This document shows positions 1 to 24,400 of a DNA stretch of 64,000 nt, in pieces. Positions within the stretch are counted from its first letter, which is position 1, and each line of letters begins with the position of its first letter. The stretch lies in the NCBI RefSeq assembly GCF_964355755.1, contig NC_092674.1:29624001-29688000 (forward strand), read 5' to 3'. A program made the translations under genes and the position numbers. The DNA comes from Antedon mediterranea. Taxonomy: Eukaryota; Echinodermata; Crinoidea; Comatulida; Antedonidae. The notes under the pieces were generated by a model, which saw only the letters and a list, made by a program, of their open reading frames with translations, was not told the origin of the DNA and made no database searches.

Positions 1-71
1 GCTCTCTGAAAAACCTGAGCCCTCTCATGTATACAAACAAAAATCATGCAATAGACACACTGCAAACTTAC

Positions 72-11373
<11,302 letters not shown>

Positions 11374-13535
11374 AATTATCAACAAATTCTACAGAATATA
11401 ATAATTATTAACAAGCCCAGCAAAGTAAATTTTTGCCAGATAAATGTGCCGTGCCTGTCCGTCAACTGACTGGTGGAAAATATTATAGAAAATCGACTCT
11501 GTTATTGTCAGGTGCCGCAAACAGCCACAATACACACGCTCCATCGATTCTGAATAAAAACCTATCGCCCACAATAATACATGATATAAATATAGAAGAA
11601 AGGTTTGAATGAGTCATATGTCGAACAAAATGTGTTTCAATATTAGGTTACTAAATTTAATTGAGGGTCATGTTTTTAATGGCGTAAATTAAACATTAAT
11701 GTTAGTGTTCCCTGTGTTTTGGCGCACTATTGGTTACTGGCTATTTGATGTGCCGTATGGACTGAACGCTTATGATTAGGCCTACATGATACAAGTATAT
11801 GCATATACTGTATTACATCTCGTTTGTTAGATTGAATAGGAGCCACGTACAGGCATGTACGCTCAACTAATAAACTGTATACACATTAGTGACGTCATTT
11901 TTCTTCAAAAGAACTTGGTTAAACATGCTAAAGCCCTTAAAAGTACAAGGCGTCCTTTTACCAGCTGCTGAACTGATAGATTGACGCGATGCGTCAAAAA
12001 CGCGAACTACGTCAAACGCGCAAATACTGGGTTAAAAAAGCGCGAACGAGCAAACTCAACAATTTGAAAAAAAGAAAGATGTCTACAATGGTTTATGTTA
12101 ATGACATTTTCGAAACCAATTATGGCATTTAGGCCTATAATATTAAGTATGTTATTATACATTTAATCATGACATTACGTAGCTGTAACAATCACGATTG
12201 AGTATACCACCAATATTTATACAAGGTTGACATAACAATTGTGCACATATGATATTTAATTCATGTGTTAACAAAATCAAAATAATTTAATTATATTTAA
12301 AAGAAAATGATGTAGAGCGCCGTTTAAGCTTGTGTTCACACTCTGAAGCAACGCACTATGAAGTACGCATCCAATTACAAGCGGCAGTTCGAATCTATCG
12401 CGTCGAAACTTGACTGTGTTGCGCTTACGTTACGTCCTTGCGTTTCATCCTAGTGGGGTCGGAAGCTTTAACTCGACAATGATAGTGGTTGATTTTTCAC
12501 TTTCAATGAAATTCAACCTGTTAAAATTATTCACTTGTCCATATATAGGCTTAAAACAGAATAGAAAAGAATAAGTCATTGTTTTCAAGTTTATTAAACC
12601 GTTGTTATTGTCAAACTACATTCCATACTTATGATTGAGCCAATTCAGCCTTTGAATTGTGGTATTAATACGTACACAAACGCGTGAGTGTATTGCGGAA
12701 GACCCCCGATACGCTTGGACGAATTGGTAACGGTCAGGTGAACATATTGCGGTTAATCAAAGTTAAATAAATATATCACAAAGTAGTGCCGATGTATAGA
12801 GGGCAATATTCGCACCTAATCCTACCGTCTATCTACAAACGTAATAAAGTTCCGAGTGTACAATCAATTCAACAATACAACGATAAATAGTAAACAGCTG
12901 TAGCACTATTTCGATATAAGTTAAGATATTGCCCCATTGAATAAAAATCTCGTTTTAAAAATGTGTTCTTGAATATTGAATACAAAAAAGTTGAACCAAT
13001 TTTGCGGAAGTGAATAACTTTATTAAAACTACAAAATGGTCTATTCAACAGTAGTCTTCTTTAACACCAAACATTATTTACTACCAGCTTTATAAGTGCA
13101 GAAAATGATTTATATTTTGCTATAATGGTAAACACTTCAGCTGCTGAACAAACGATTTTAAAGCTTGAACGCAACGCAAGAAAGTAAGCAGCGCATCGCG
13201 CGGTAATTTGACCAATCACGATGTGATCCAAAACTGTGATTGGTCAACTCAGTGAGTTGCGCTCCGTCACTGCGTTGCATCCAAGTCTACTAAAGCTTGG
13301 TTCCCACTAGAGACGCAACGCAAGGACGTAACGCAACATTAGTGATTTGTCATTGGTCAACTCACTCGTCAATACGTCACATCCTGTACGAACATAAGGT
13401 GAACGTACAGTTAGTCAATAATTATACTGAACCCTTGTTTATATCATTAATATTAGTTTGTGTATGCGGCGGAAAACAAATGAGTATTAGGCCTACTTAT
13501 CTTATCATCCGGGGTTACGTACGCTGATATAGGCA
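11374..13535. other. Intergenic region between divergent Mesh and sulfotransferase genes
   Basis: No coding exon recognised. It must contain the Mesh promoter, but no clear core element was found. Around 12330-12470 and 13145-13390 are eroded sequences related to the 130 bp TIR element at 16449-16578, recognisable by ACGCAACG words and CTTGGTTCCCACTAG. Confidence 0.5.
13285..13390. repeat. Partial copy of TIR family E
   Basis: CTTGGTTCCCACTAG followed by ACGCAACGCAAGGA matches the left end of the complete element at 16449-16578. The right end is missing. Confidence 0.55.
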
Positions 13536-13543
13536 TATAAAAG
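13536..13543 (+). promoter_or_regulatory. TATA box of the sulfotransferase gene
   Basis: TATAAAAG lies about 30 bp upstream of the inferred transcription start near 13565. A non-coding exon follows that ends at a consensus donor (AAAG/GTAAGT, exon end 13656). Position and downstream splice site support a genuine core promoter. The start itself was not observed. Confidence 0.6.
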
Positions 13544-13564
13544 AGCAAAGAAGTGAGCAGTTAT

Positions 13565-13656
13565 TGGTCTGTAGTCGTCGTAGTCGTTGGGTAAACTGAT
13601 AAAATATCACAGATAATCAAAGATCTAAGCCATTGGACTAGTCTTCATAGTTAAAG
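13565..13656 (+). other. Predicted non-coding first exon of the sulfotransferase gene
   Basis: It sits between the TATA box and a strong 5' splice site, and has no useful ATG. It would splice to the acceptor TTTTCAG at 14876-14882, leaving an 18-base leader before the ATG at 14901. Confidence 0.5.
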
Positions 13657-14018
13657 GTAAGTCTTTTTCAGTTTTTTCTTTTCTAAAATCATAATTTTGT
13701 AATGATTATTTCCATCTTTTTTAAACGGATAATTGTTTAATACTGCCATATAAGGCTTAGGAGTTATTGTTGTACTTTGGATTCAACAATACAGCAATGT
13801 ATAACAGAGATAATAGTGATTTTTCTTGATTCAGAAAATGAATGTCCTATGGATATTTTATAGTAATACACTGTATGCTTACAAAAAAAGTTCTTTAATT
13901 TTGGAAATTTCCAATAAGATTGTTATCATAGGTTCTCGCAAATTGGACACTGGCAAAATTAAAGATACAGCTTGTAACTGGTAGGCCTACACGTCACATC
14001 GGTTTATTTCATTTTTCT

Positions 14019-14190
14019 AAAGCTCTGCCATTATCAAACTTTATGTGGCAAAAAATGTGATGTGCCCATATATGGACATGATGATTTCATATCACTACCA
14101 TATTTAAGCATACCGCTACCATATTTGGGCACATCACACTTTTTTTTGTCAAACTAGTAGTACGGTATGAGTAGTTTGATAGTTTATTTT
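14019..14190. mobile_element. Family A MITE copy 4
   Basis: The left terminal repeat and core are clear. The right end is interrupted by about 20 bp before a final GTTTGATAGT. It lies in the predicted first intron of the sulfotransferase gene. Confidence 0.7.
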
Positions 14191-14900
14191 TACGAACATT
14201 CTGTGCTGCGCATACGGACGACTGAGGACTGACCGCCGGTATTTGTACGTGCGCGTCAACTTTGTGATGTCAATGACATGACCGTTTGAAGTTGCCATCT
14301 TGTTTGCGGTACGATTCGTTATCATTAATTCCATATATAACTATTGATAAAAGTAACGTATACTGCAAACAGTTTAGTATCATGCGATTCCAGTTTTAGC
14401 CGCTCCACCCAAAAACCTGCGGTCTATATTTGATTACATGCGACATTGGTTAGTTCTAAGGGGATGGACGCTGTGAGGTCATGGCCTTTAAAATAATAGT
14501 ATAATCAATTCTGGATAACATGATAATTGTGTTTAAATTTGGATCAAACAAATATTCAATGATTGATTGATATGATATAGGTCAATTCAACAGTGAAAGA
14601 TTTACTTTCTGGTGAACCGAGTTTTTTCCGTTGCAAAAATAAAAAAAAATTATTAACAGTCACGTATACCTGTAGTAGGCCTATACGGTATTCGAATGAA
14701 AATTCATAGAAAATCTAAAAATTACTTTATATGCCCACATTGAGGGTGAAAACAGTTCGCCAAGTAAAATCCAATAAATGTAATTGAAAACTAACTTATG
14801 CCACACGTAGTGGTTTATTGGTAAGCGAGTTTGAGTCGCGATTTAATGGAATTTTTGTTTGCTTTGTGTTTCAAGTTTTCAGTCCAAGTTTTCAATAACG

Positions 14901-17826
14901 ATGTCCGAGAAGAAGTCAATGCCAGATTACAGTGACCTAGAGTTCAAGGCTGGGTCAGATGTCCACGTCTGGGACGGTGTCATCTACCCCTGGTTCGTAC
15001 ACGCCAAGACCCTGGATGCCATGGCGGATTTTAAAGTTCGCACCGATGATGTTTATGTCGTTTCATTTCCAAAATCAGGTAAATATAAAATATAACCCAT
15101 TGAAGCACCACCGCTGTCAAAGGGAATCGTGATGAGTTAACTTTAGGGTGTGTATTATAACCAGACGTGTCTCGTTTGAAGGGCCTGTGTGTAAGTTAGT
15201 TACCATTACCAACAATTAAACTTAATATTGACTAAAATGTATCCACTTCATTTAGCTATATTCGGCTGACAAGAAGACTGGAGCATGCTCGTGGAAAGAC
15301 TTAACATTAACTCTAGTCCTAGTACTAACGTTAATGCGCATGCTCCTGTTTTTGTGTTACCTGCTCTATTTGAACAATGACAAACTTCAATTTTACTTGT
15401 TTTATGTAAAGATAATTTCATTAAAGTTTTATCGTATCGTATCCTGTCCTCATTCTGACGGTTCAAATATACCTGAAGGATGGTGGATTTCGATCCTTGT
15501 GGAAGCTCATGAAACTTCGGTATTCGAGCTGAGACAACGAGTATTAATAAATTGTGGCACACAGTTCCAACTTTTCTTGATGGTTACCCAAATATTATTT
15601 CAATCCAGGCACAACATGGACACAGGAGATTGTGTCGCTGATCAAAAACAATGGTGAACCAGACAACACGATAAAAAACAAACACGTAGAAGAGCGCGTA
15701 CCACATTTGGAAATGAGCACCGCAGTTCCCGGGACAATCTTGTATCCGCGCATTGCTGCGATGCCAGAAGACAAGCCTAGGCTCATCAAAAGTCATCTGT
15801 CGTACCAGCATATGCCAAAGGATTTCCTTGTCAAGAAACCAAAGGTAAGGTTCAACCATCAGTGTGGACGTCCGATAAGTTTTAAACGTAAATACACTTT
15901 TACTACCTGTACTACGTGCCATCGACCATCTATATAGTAATGTCACAGTGCGCCCCGTATTAGTAATGTCACAAAGTGCGCCCCAAATTAATAATGTCAC
16001 AAAGTGCGCCCCGTATTAAGACTTGTCAATTCTACGTAGTAGGCCTACTCGGCCGGTGTAATAAGTGGGGTTGTTATCAAGGAATAGAACAACTATACCC
16101 GGTGCTGAATTTTTAAAGTTTTTTTATTCGTCCACAGATTGTGTATATTGCTAGAAACTACAAAGATGTTTCTGTGTCTGGCTACAGCTTTCTGCGCATG
16201 TACAAAGCGTTCGATATTGGTTCGTGGAAAGAATTTTGTGAAGGTATTCTGATGAGAGAAATGAGTGAGTAAAATATTATTATAAACATGGAGCTATACA
16301 TTTTATAGACCCATGCTTTAAATTATAGTTCCGGCTATAAAATGTCTATTTTTATAATAAAATAGAAAAAATACGCCTCTTTAACACTAGGAAGTATTAC
16401 TTTAAAAGGAGTTTTTAACAATGTTTGTTTTGCTTAATCGTTGTAAATCTTGGTTCCCACTAGGACGCAACGTAAGGATGTAGACGCAACGACCAATGAC
16501 AAGCGACCGTTCGAATAATCCATCGGTTGTGATTGGTAAAATCCCTTACGTTGCGTTACGTCTCTAGTGAGAACCACGCATTAAAAAATGTTGGAAAATA
16601 AGTGGGATTATTTGTGGTTGTTCTGTCTTCACAGCGCCTTATGGTCCATGGGCAGCACACGTGTTAGGCTGGTGGCAACACAGACACGACGACAATGTTC
16701 TATTTTTAAAATACGAAGATTTGAAGAAGGTATTGTATGATAGGTCTTTGAAAATAATGTGTTCCCAAATTGATAGATTGAACGCAACCAACATATAGAC
16801 AGCATCGTACGACGAGGCCCGACAAGTTGTCGGGAGAAATTAAACATGTTTAAAGTTCTTCTGACGACCTAAAATCTCAAGACTACTCGTCTTGTCGGGA
16901 TTCAACTCAGACAGCACCGACGAGTCAAGACGTTTAGTCGTGCCTCGTCGTGTACGACGCTGTCTGAGTTGGTGAACATGGCAATCTAAACAAATAGTTT
17001 GCAAGAATGCGTGATGATTTGTTCATACAACCAAATCTGTTTTTTTGTTTGTAGGACTTGCGGGGTGGTATTGTTAGGATCGCAGACTTCTTGGGAAAGG
17101 ACCTCTCAGACGATGCCATAACAAAGACGGTTGAACACTGCAGCTTTGAGACCATGAAGAAGAATCCCATGACAAACTTCACAGGGTTGGATGCATTTGA
17201 TCACAAGGTGGCGCCGTTTATGAGGAAAGGTGAGTACTGTATGAATGTTAAATATAATATCTGGTTAATTGTACATAAATCAAATATTTGTAACAGAAAT
17301 CAAGACGAAAAAACAAAATTCTGCTATAAAAACCTGGAAAACTTTTTTTTAGTAGTTATGTAGTTTAACCTAATGTAACAACATGTCTGATGACTCCCTA
17401 GAAGGTGAAAAAAGATGCTGGATAAATTTTGCTATAGCATGAAAATAAAAATATGAAGTTGAATAAAAATACCAGAAACGTAAAATCCATGTTATATTTT
17501 TCCCCGATATTGCGATATTTTCCCCCAATCTTCAATTTAATTTTGTGTTTCTTAATGTCAACCATTACAGAGCGGCTGAGCTTTGACTGTTGCTTTTTAT
17601 CGTTTCACATTGACTGCACAGCAATATACACAAAAAAAAAACAAATGCTTATGATATATACAAAATATCACTGTATATAAAACTTTATTTGATGTTCATT
17701 TTACAACTTGCAGGTGGCACGGGAGACTGGAAGAATTGGTTCACAGTGGCACAGAATGAGACCATGACAAAATTGATCGACGAAAGACTTTATGGTACTG
17801 GCCTGGTGTTCGACTACGATCCATAG
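14901..17826 (+). CDS. Cytosolic sulfotransferase (SULT family)
   Basis: Six in-frame exons (14901-15078, 15609-15844, 16138-16264, 16635-16729, 17055-17229, 17714-17826) encode 307 residues, the usual length for a soluble SULT. These enzymes move sulfonate from PAPS to hydroxyl or amino groups of small molecules such as steroids, phenols and amines. Seen: the 5'-phosphosulfate-binding loop SFPKSGTTW (about 54-62, split by intron 1); the catalytic-His region LIKSHLSYQHMP; the 3'-phosphate-binding region YIARNYKDVSVSGY; FLKYEDLKK; and near the C-terminus RKGGTGDWKNWFT, the PAPS-binding and dimer-proximal signature. No signal peptide or TM segment, so cytosolic. The start is the first ATG after the acceptor at 14882. 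Substrate cannot be predicted from sequence. It is intact with consensus splice sites and does not depend on its neighbours. Confidence 0.95.
16449..16578. mobile_element. TIR element family E, complete copy
   Basis: It starts CTTGGTTCCCACTAG and ends with the approximate complement, CTAGTGAGAACCACG. Inner ACGCAACG words are mirrored. Size about 130 bp, in sulfotransferase intron 3. Partial relatives lie at 13285-13390 and probably near 12330 and 13145. Confidence 0.7.
16788..16972. mobile_element. TIR element family B, copy 1
   Basis: The ends are imperfect inverted repeats containing ACAGCATCGTACGACGAGGC and its counterpart. The core holds GTCGGGAGAA and TTAAACATGTTTAA. A degraded relative lies at 27300-27470. 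It sits in sulfotransferase intron 4. Confidence 0.65.
17236..17500. repeat. Fragment of repeat family D
   Basis: Shares a long, collinear, slightly diverged stretch with the 600 bp insertion at 39992-40591 (TTAAATATAATAT, then GGTTAATTGTACATAAAT, then CATGAAAATAAAAAT). It begins only about 6 bp after the donor of sulfotransferase exon 5. Confidence 0.75.
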
Positions 17827-18051
17827 ACACTAGCCACACACAGGAGTATTAATAGGTACTTGGTCCGAATGCAAACAATACGTTGATTATTACCCAGAGT
17901 GTGAAACAATGAAACGGTAATAAATATGATTCGTCAGTTTGGCAACGTTTTAAACATGTGGAAAACATGTGGACAATATGTGAACAACATGCAGACAATT
18001 TTAGATATAACGTTACAGGAAAAAGTAAACATTTCAATAGAGAGTATATGA

Positions 18052-18057
18052 AATAAA
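18052..18057 (+). terminator. Poly(A) signal of the sulfotransferase gene
   Basis: AATAAA, 226 bp after the stop codon. It is the most plausible polyadenylation signal for the 3' UTR; cleavage site not observed. Confidence 0.5.
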
Positions 18058-18540
18058 AACTTGTTATTAATGAACTACGGTTTCTCTTGTTGATATCATA
18101 ATCTCTAAAAAGTTTAAATTGAAATGTAGTTTGATACTAAGTTTTATAACGAAGTTAGTTTGGTCCCAGTAAAACAAAATTGTGCAGAGAGGAGAATTAT
18201 ATAAACTGCGCTCGACACAAACACGTCTGACTTACTCCATTAGGAACACACCTTAGCAATGATAGCAAAAATAACACAATTGAGTTAAGCATAACATATT
18301 TTATTTCATGATAAATACAGTAAAAACTCTAGCAGCATCAACAAATAAAGGCGGCAAAATGTACTGGGTTTGACGCTTATCACAGAAAACATGTATAATT
18401 TGTTCTGGGTACACACATACAATCCGAGCATAATTATAGTTTAACTAGATTTCTAAAAGCACCACTAATAAACAACAATAAACCAATATAAGGCCAACAG
18501 TTGCTTGGAAGTACAATACAGTACTGAAACATTTATAACA

Positions 18541-19005
18541 GTTATAGCCACGACCAGTTGTAGCCACGACCAGTTGTAACCCCAAACCAGTTGTAGCCAC
18601 AACCAGTTGTTGCCACGACCAGTTATAGCCACAACCAGTTATAACCACAACCAGTTATAGCCACAACCAGTCTGGCCACACCAGTTATAGCCACAAACAG
18701 TTATAGCCACAACCAGTTATAGCCACAACCAGTTATAGGAACAACCAGTTATAGCCACGACCAGTTATAGCCACGACCAGTTATAGCCACGACCAGTTAT
18801 AGCCACGACCAGTTATAGCCACAACCAGTTATAGCCACGACCAGTTATAGCCACAAACGGTTATAGCCACGACCAGTTATAGCCACAACCAGTTATAGGA
18901 ACAACCAGTTATGGCCACGACCAGTTATAGCCACGACCAGTTATAGCCACAACCAGTTATAGGAACAACCAGTTATGGCCACGACCAGTTATAGCCACGA
19001 CAGTA
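18541..19005. repeat. 16 bp minisatellite, about 28 copies
   Basis: Head-to-tail copies of a unit close to CAGTTATAGCCACGAC, with CACAAC and GGAACAAC variants. Some variant pairs recur at longer spacing, which suggests higher-order duplication. The left end is slightly diverged (TTGTAGCC). Confidence 0.92.
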
Positions 19006-21012
19006 CACAAGGTATAAGCCCATCTCCGAACCTTGCCGAAAAAAAAACCCCAATAAATAATGGGATTAATCGAGGGTGAGTTTATAGCATGTGTTAGCAC
19101 GGTCAACTTTTAAATTCCTGTCTTGTATCACATGGTCTAAGAATGTTCAAAAGTATCTAAAAGTATCATTCACCTATGATTTTACCCACAATTCATCTGA
19201 TTTCCTGACTCCGCCTCCTTCACCTGTACTCAAGTTTTTGTGATAAAACATCCCATACATTTCATTTAGTATTCCATTATCATACGGTTTACATTTAAAT
19301 ACATTTTTATCTATAAAATATTTTCACACAATTGGCATATCTTTACTAAAGACCTACAACAAGAATATGGAAGCAGGGAAGAGAATGTAACCTCACTCTT
19401 ATCTGATGCAAGGAAAAGAAATGAAAATACAGTAATCAGAAAATGCAACACACATAACAGATATACAATATACAGAGTCATGACTGCAGCAGAGCATCAA
19501 TACAATCAGTGTAAACATTCTATAAACTGACAACATATACCAAATACATGGACACAGTATCATGTCCATTGACAATAAACAGTCTGCAGTATCGTGTCTG
19601 TTGATGCCAACCTTCATCCCACATGGGCTGGTGTGAGAACCAAGACTATAGGTTAAATAAGTTAAGATTTAGGTGTCAGTCATAGATGGAGGTGTTGCTG
19701 TCAGCAGAGATGATACTACAGACTATTGTTGCTATCGTACGAGAATCGATTGATACTTGATAAATAAACTACTTGTCCTCCCTGCTCTCCTTAATATTAT
19801 TCTATTACAACTATTCACTACCCACTTCTCTTACCTCTTGCTTTATCAAATTAGCCTAACATATTTATTTACAGTATTATTGAAAATTAATTATTAACAG
19901 AATTACGAAAACTGAAAGAATAAACGTTTAGAGCAATTTAAAGTCAACAATATTTGTACAATATCCATCCTTGTTGAAAACATAAATTAATTGGTTCTCT
20001 AAAACATAAAACAATCATGCTAGTAGCTTAGTGATATTTCTCCATGGTGCTGGTAAACAACAGATAGTAAGCCTCTAAACCACTAGATTGGACCGCACTA
20101 TGTAGGCCTAACATTCAAACTCTCTTAACAATACAATATGAAATTGTAATTGTAAAAAAACGTCTTTGTTTTTTAAAACAATATACAACAAAAAATCAGA
20201 AACAGAACACTGTTAATTCCAAGGTAGAAACAAAATTTTAAGATAAAAATAAAATTGACAATATGGCATACAGATATTATATAGTGAACATCTCTATAAA
20301 CATATCCAACAAATATCCAGCAATACACTAATACACATGCCTACAAAACAAACAGCATTGTGATAGCTTCAGACTTGACCAAGTCTCTAGTTAGTGTTTA
20401 TTTTATAACTTTGTTTTGTATTCCTTTAAAAGTTAGTTCCATCAGTGGGCATTTTGATTGTTGTTGTTCACTTAAGTAAATACCGGCTCAAGTATAGGTA
20501 TGACACACCATGTGTGCCAAGGGCTTTTTAAAATGAGTATTAAACTGAATCGCCATCTAGACTCTATACTATTAAGATAGCTTCTGTAACTATACCTACT
20601 CTTCACAAAGGAAACAGTATTTCTGACTAATAATATCAAAAGCTTTTAAAACTTTTATAAAAAAATTAATTTATTTAGTAAATGAGTTTTCAAAAAATGT
20701 AATGCAAGACGAATAACACAAACATAGTGCAACACTATTAGTGTTAATGTATTAAATTAAATTAGAATACTTAGTTTATAAACTAAGTAACTAGAACCAA
20801 TACAAATGTAAAGATCTTAGCACACAAAATAAATTTATTGGTAAATTAGGGTTTAATGAGGCTTCACTCTACAATATTGCATCAAGCCACAGATAGTATT
20901 GATTTACTGCAAAACACCTAGACACAGAAAAACAAACTCTAAACCAAAATAATAAAATAAATAATTTTTAAATTGGAGACAAAGAACAAGACCTCCGGGA
21001 ATAACAAAAAAC

Positions 21013-21120
21013 AGGTACTCTTTCAAGACCAGGTACTCTTAAAGACCAGGCACTCTCTCAAGACCAGGTACTCTTAAAGACCAGGTACTCTTTCAAGACC
21101 AGGTACTCTCCAAAAACTTA
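21013..21120. repeat. Tandem repeat, about 18-20 bp unit
   Basis: Five to six copies of a unit close to AAGACCAGGTACTCTTTC, alternating in length. Just beyond the ATRX stop codon, perhaps in its 3' UTR. Confidence 0.8.
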
Positions 21121-21461
21121 GAATTCTACCAACTCTTTAAATGTAATCTGGAAAGTGTGAGTTTCAGTGCGAGTACAATACAGAGGTGATACGACACAAC
21201 TTATTACCCTTCAATAAAGTTAGGAATCATGTCAAAATTTCACCTACTGCATTTACTGCAGTAATTTTTTACTGTAATAAAGTATGGTTTAAGTTTGTTT
21301 CAATAAAAATGCAGTCAGTGCAATAAACAGTGTGTATGTGTATCAAAAACAAGCTTGCTAAATACTTGAGAGAGTAAACAAGATTAAAGGTGGTTTCTTC
21401 ATTTCTATAAGAATAAAAGGATGTTGTGCAATAAAGTGTTACAAAATTTGTTACAAATGTT

Positions 21462-24400
21462 TCATTTTGATTTCTTAGATGTCGGCCCATTACCTGCAGG
21501 AGGATCATCATCATCATCAATAATTTCTACAATGGTTGGACCGCTGGACGTTGACGACGACGCAAGATTCCTCATCCTACTGAACATGTTAGAAACGCTT
21601 GTCCCGAATTGTTGCTGTTGTTGCTTGCGTTGCGTCTCCGCAATAGCGGCTTGCATCGCAAGCAGGTTTTGTTGAACCGCGTACCTTTGTTGATTCAGAT
21701 CGTGAACACTCTACAATTAAAACAGATTTTGTTGAAAATAAATAGTTCCATTTGGGCAACATTAAAGCTCTGTCTACACTATCAAACTTTATGTGACAAA
21801 AAAATGTGAGGTGCCCATATATGGACATGATGATGTCATATCACTACTGTATTTGGGCATATTACTACCATATTTGGGTACATAATTAGTGCAATTACCA
21901 GAATTATTAACATACATTCAGCTATAAAATGTTCTCAGGAATGAAGTATAAAATAAGCAATACTAAATTGTAAAGCACTCGTACTTACAGGCATTGTATA
22001 CACACTCTGTTGAGCAGTGCGAGCATACTGTAACACAAACAACAACAACAAATGTTACAATAGATGCACTCATTATTTAAACATAATAACATTGTATAAA
22101 ACTGACTCCAAACTACAAGTGGGAAAACAGGATTCAACGTTTCGATCTAATTTGAACTATGGTATGTTAAAAACTGAATATTAAAAGGCTTTATTTGTCC
22201 ATTATCATCATAAAATAACAATAGAAATTCTTTTTAAATGTTACAATGGTGGTTTAAAAAATAAATATCAATACTTGCATGTAGATTTTACATTGGCAAT
22301 GTACAGTATGTAGAGGTAGAGTAACCAAATACATTACATATAAACAACTTACCTGTTGCTGCAATATAGGGTTCAACATCCTCTGGCCTGTTAATAGAGT
22401 ATTGTGACCCTGTTGATACAAGTGCTGAAAAAAATATTTTAAAATAAAAACTATGAAAATATTTAATTTAAGCTAGGGAATTGTATAAAATATTGAAAAT
22501 CTACCTCTTAATACAATTGCAAACCTATAAAAAATATCCTACCCCATATTGATGCATTACCTACAAAACTTAAGCTAGGAAAACCTATCAAATATCTAAA
22601 AAAGCCTACCCAATATTGTTGCATTACTTACAAAACTTAGGAAAGCCTATAAAATACGGAAAACCTATAAAATATTGAAAAAATCCTACCCCATATTGCT
22701 GCATAAACTGCGCATTTGCAGCCGCTACCCCAGGTTGCATATTATGCATTTGGAGCTGTACACGCCCTTCTTTCTCAGCTTCATAATCTTTCCACGCTTC
22801 CTTTCTTTCTTCTTCAGTCAATTCTTCCGCAATTTTGTTCTCCAAGAGGGAGTCATGTTCATGATACTTGACGATCCAATCAGCTTGGTTCTTTAGGAGT
22901 TCAGCAAGAATAAAATCCTGAAAGAGGGTTTTAAATTCTCAGAATATTTTTTTTATTCATATAAAAACTTATTTCATATTGTGTGACCTAGCCAAGCATG
23001 ATTGCAGTAGTTATTGGGGTAGTTTTTTTTCCAAATCTAAAGCTATGTCTACACTATCACACTAAGGTGTCCAAATATGGTAATGATATGCCATCATCAT
23101 GTCCATATATGGGCACATCACATTTTTTTGTCACATAAAGTTTGATAGTGCTTTACATATACAACAGATTTAAACATTCAATGAATATTTGAACATACTT
23201 TTGGCAGAGTTGGAGTGGGTCTTTCAGGCCGGTTGGGATCATCTAAACGATCTGGAGTAAAATTATACAGTTCAGAAAGATCGTTTGATGTGAAATGTCT
23301 TTCGATTTGATGTTCATCTACGACACGTTGGGATAAAGATTGCTTTGTAACCTATCAAAGAAAAATATATGAATATGGTTAAGTTTTAGGTTATTAGCTT
23401 ATCCAATTCTCTCCATTAAAACCGTTTCAGATAGACTATTCTGTACTTTAAAAAATGCTTTGCGTAACAAATTCTTACCTAAAATTTTTTCAAATACTAA
23501 AGTACAATTAGACATTTTTAACTTTAAAAAAAATCAATACACCTACCTGACGTTCATAAATTTTCTCTTCCATAGTACCCTAATATAAAGAATTAAAAAT
23601 ATGCATTTTAATAAATATATTAAATCAATATAAACGTTTTTTAATTGAATAAAAAATATGCATATTTTGTTGATTAATCTAATCAGCTAAGCCCCGACAT
23701 TGAGAGACTTCCAGAACCTACCTGTGCCACCAAACGGTATATATAGACAGCTTTCGTTTGGCCGAATCTATAAACTCTAAATATGGACTGTATATCATGA
23801 CTAGGGTTCCATGATGCATCAAATAAAATTACTCGATTTGCTGCCACCAGATTTGTGCCCAGCGACCCGGCTCTTGTTGAGATTAAAAATAGACGAGATC
23901 TAAAGAGAAGAAAATATATCATCACATCCACACTTCTTTGCTGTACTAATTTTTAATATCTTAAGCTCTGTCTACATTATCAAGTATAAGTGACAACAAA
24001 AATAAGATGTGCCCATATATGGACATGATGATGTCAAATCACTATCATATTTAGGCACATCAGACCTTTTTTGTCAAACTAGTTTGACAGTGTGGACAGA
24101 GCTTTATGAATGTCAATACATTAAATATCAACATGTTTACCTTAGGTCATCTGGGTCATTGAATATGTCAGCCCATCGCGCCCGCATTTGTGGGGCAGTG
24201 GATCCATCCATACGAAAGTAGTCTACTCCTTTGACCCATGACCCAGTTCCAGCAATCTAAAATGTAAAAAAAAAAGATGTATGGTATTGAGTTTTAGTTT
24301 TTTTGAAAAGGATTTAGTATTTTGAGAGGTTATTACTAATGAATGAATACACCAAGTTATTTGTGTATGGCTAACACCATTTTGAATGGCAGGCTCTGAC

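Larger units (their letters stand above)
18061..21461. other. Gene-free stretch between convergent sulfotransferase and ATRX genes
   Basis: No coding exon was recognised. The part next to 21461 should contain the ATRX 3' UTR, but I could not fix its end. Two tandem arrays, listed separately, are the only clear structure. Confidence 0.5.

Noticed and set aside
18541-19005. CRISPR-like regular repeats
   Set aside because: No unique spacers; contiguous 16 bp minisatellite in a eukaryotic intergenic region.
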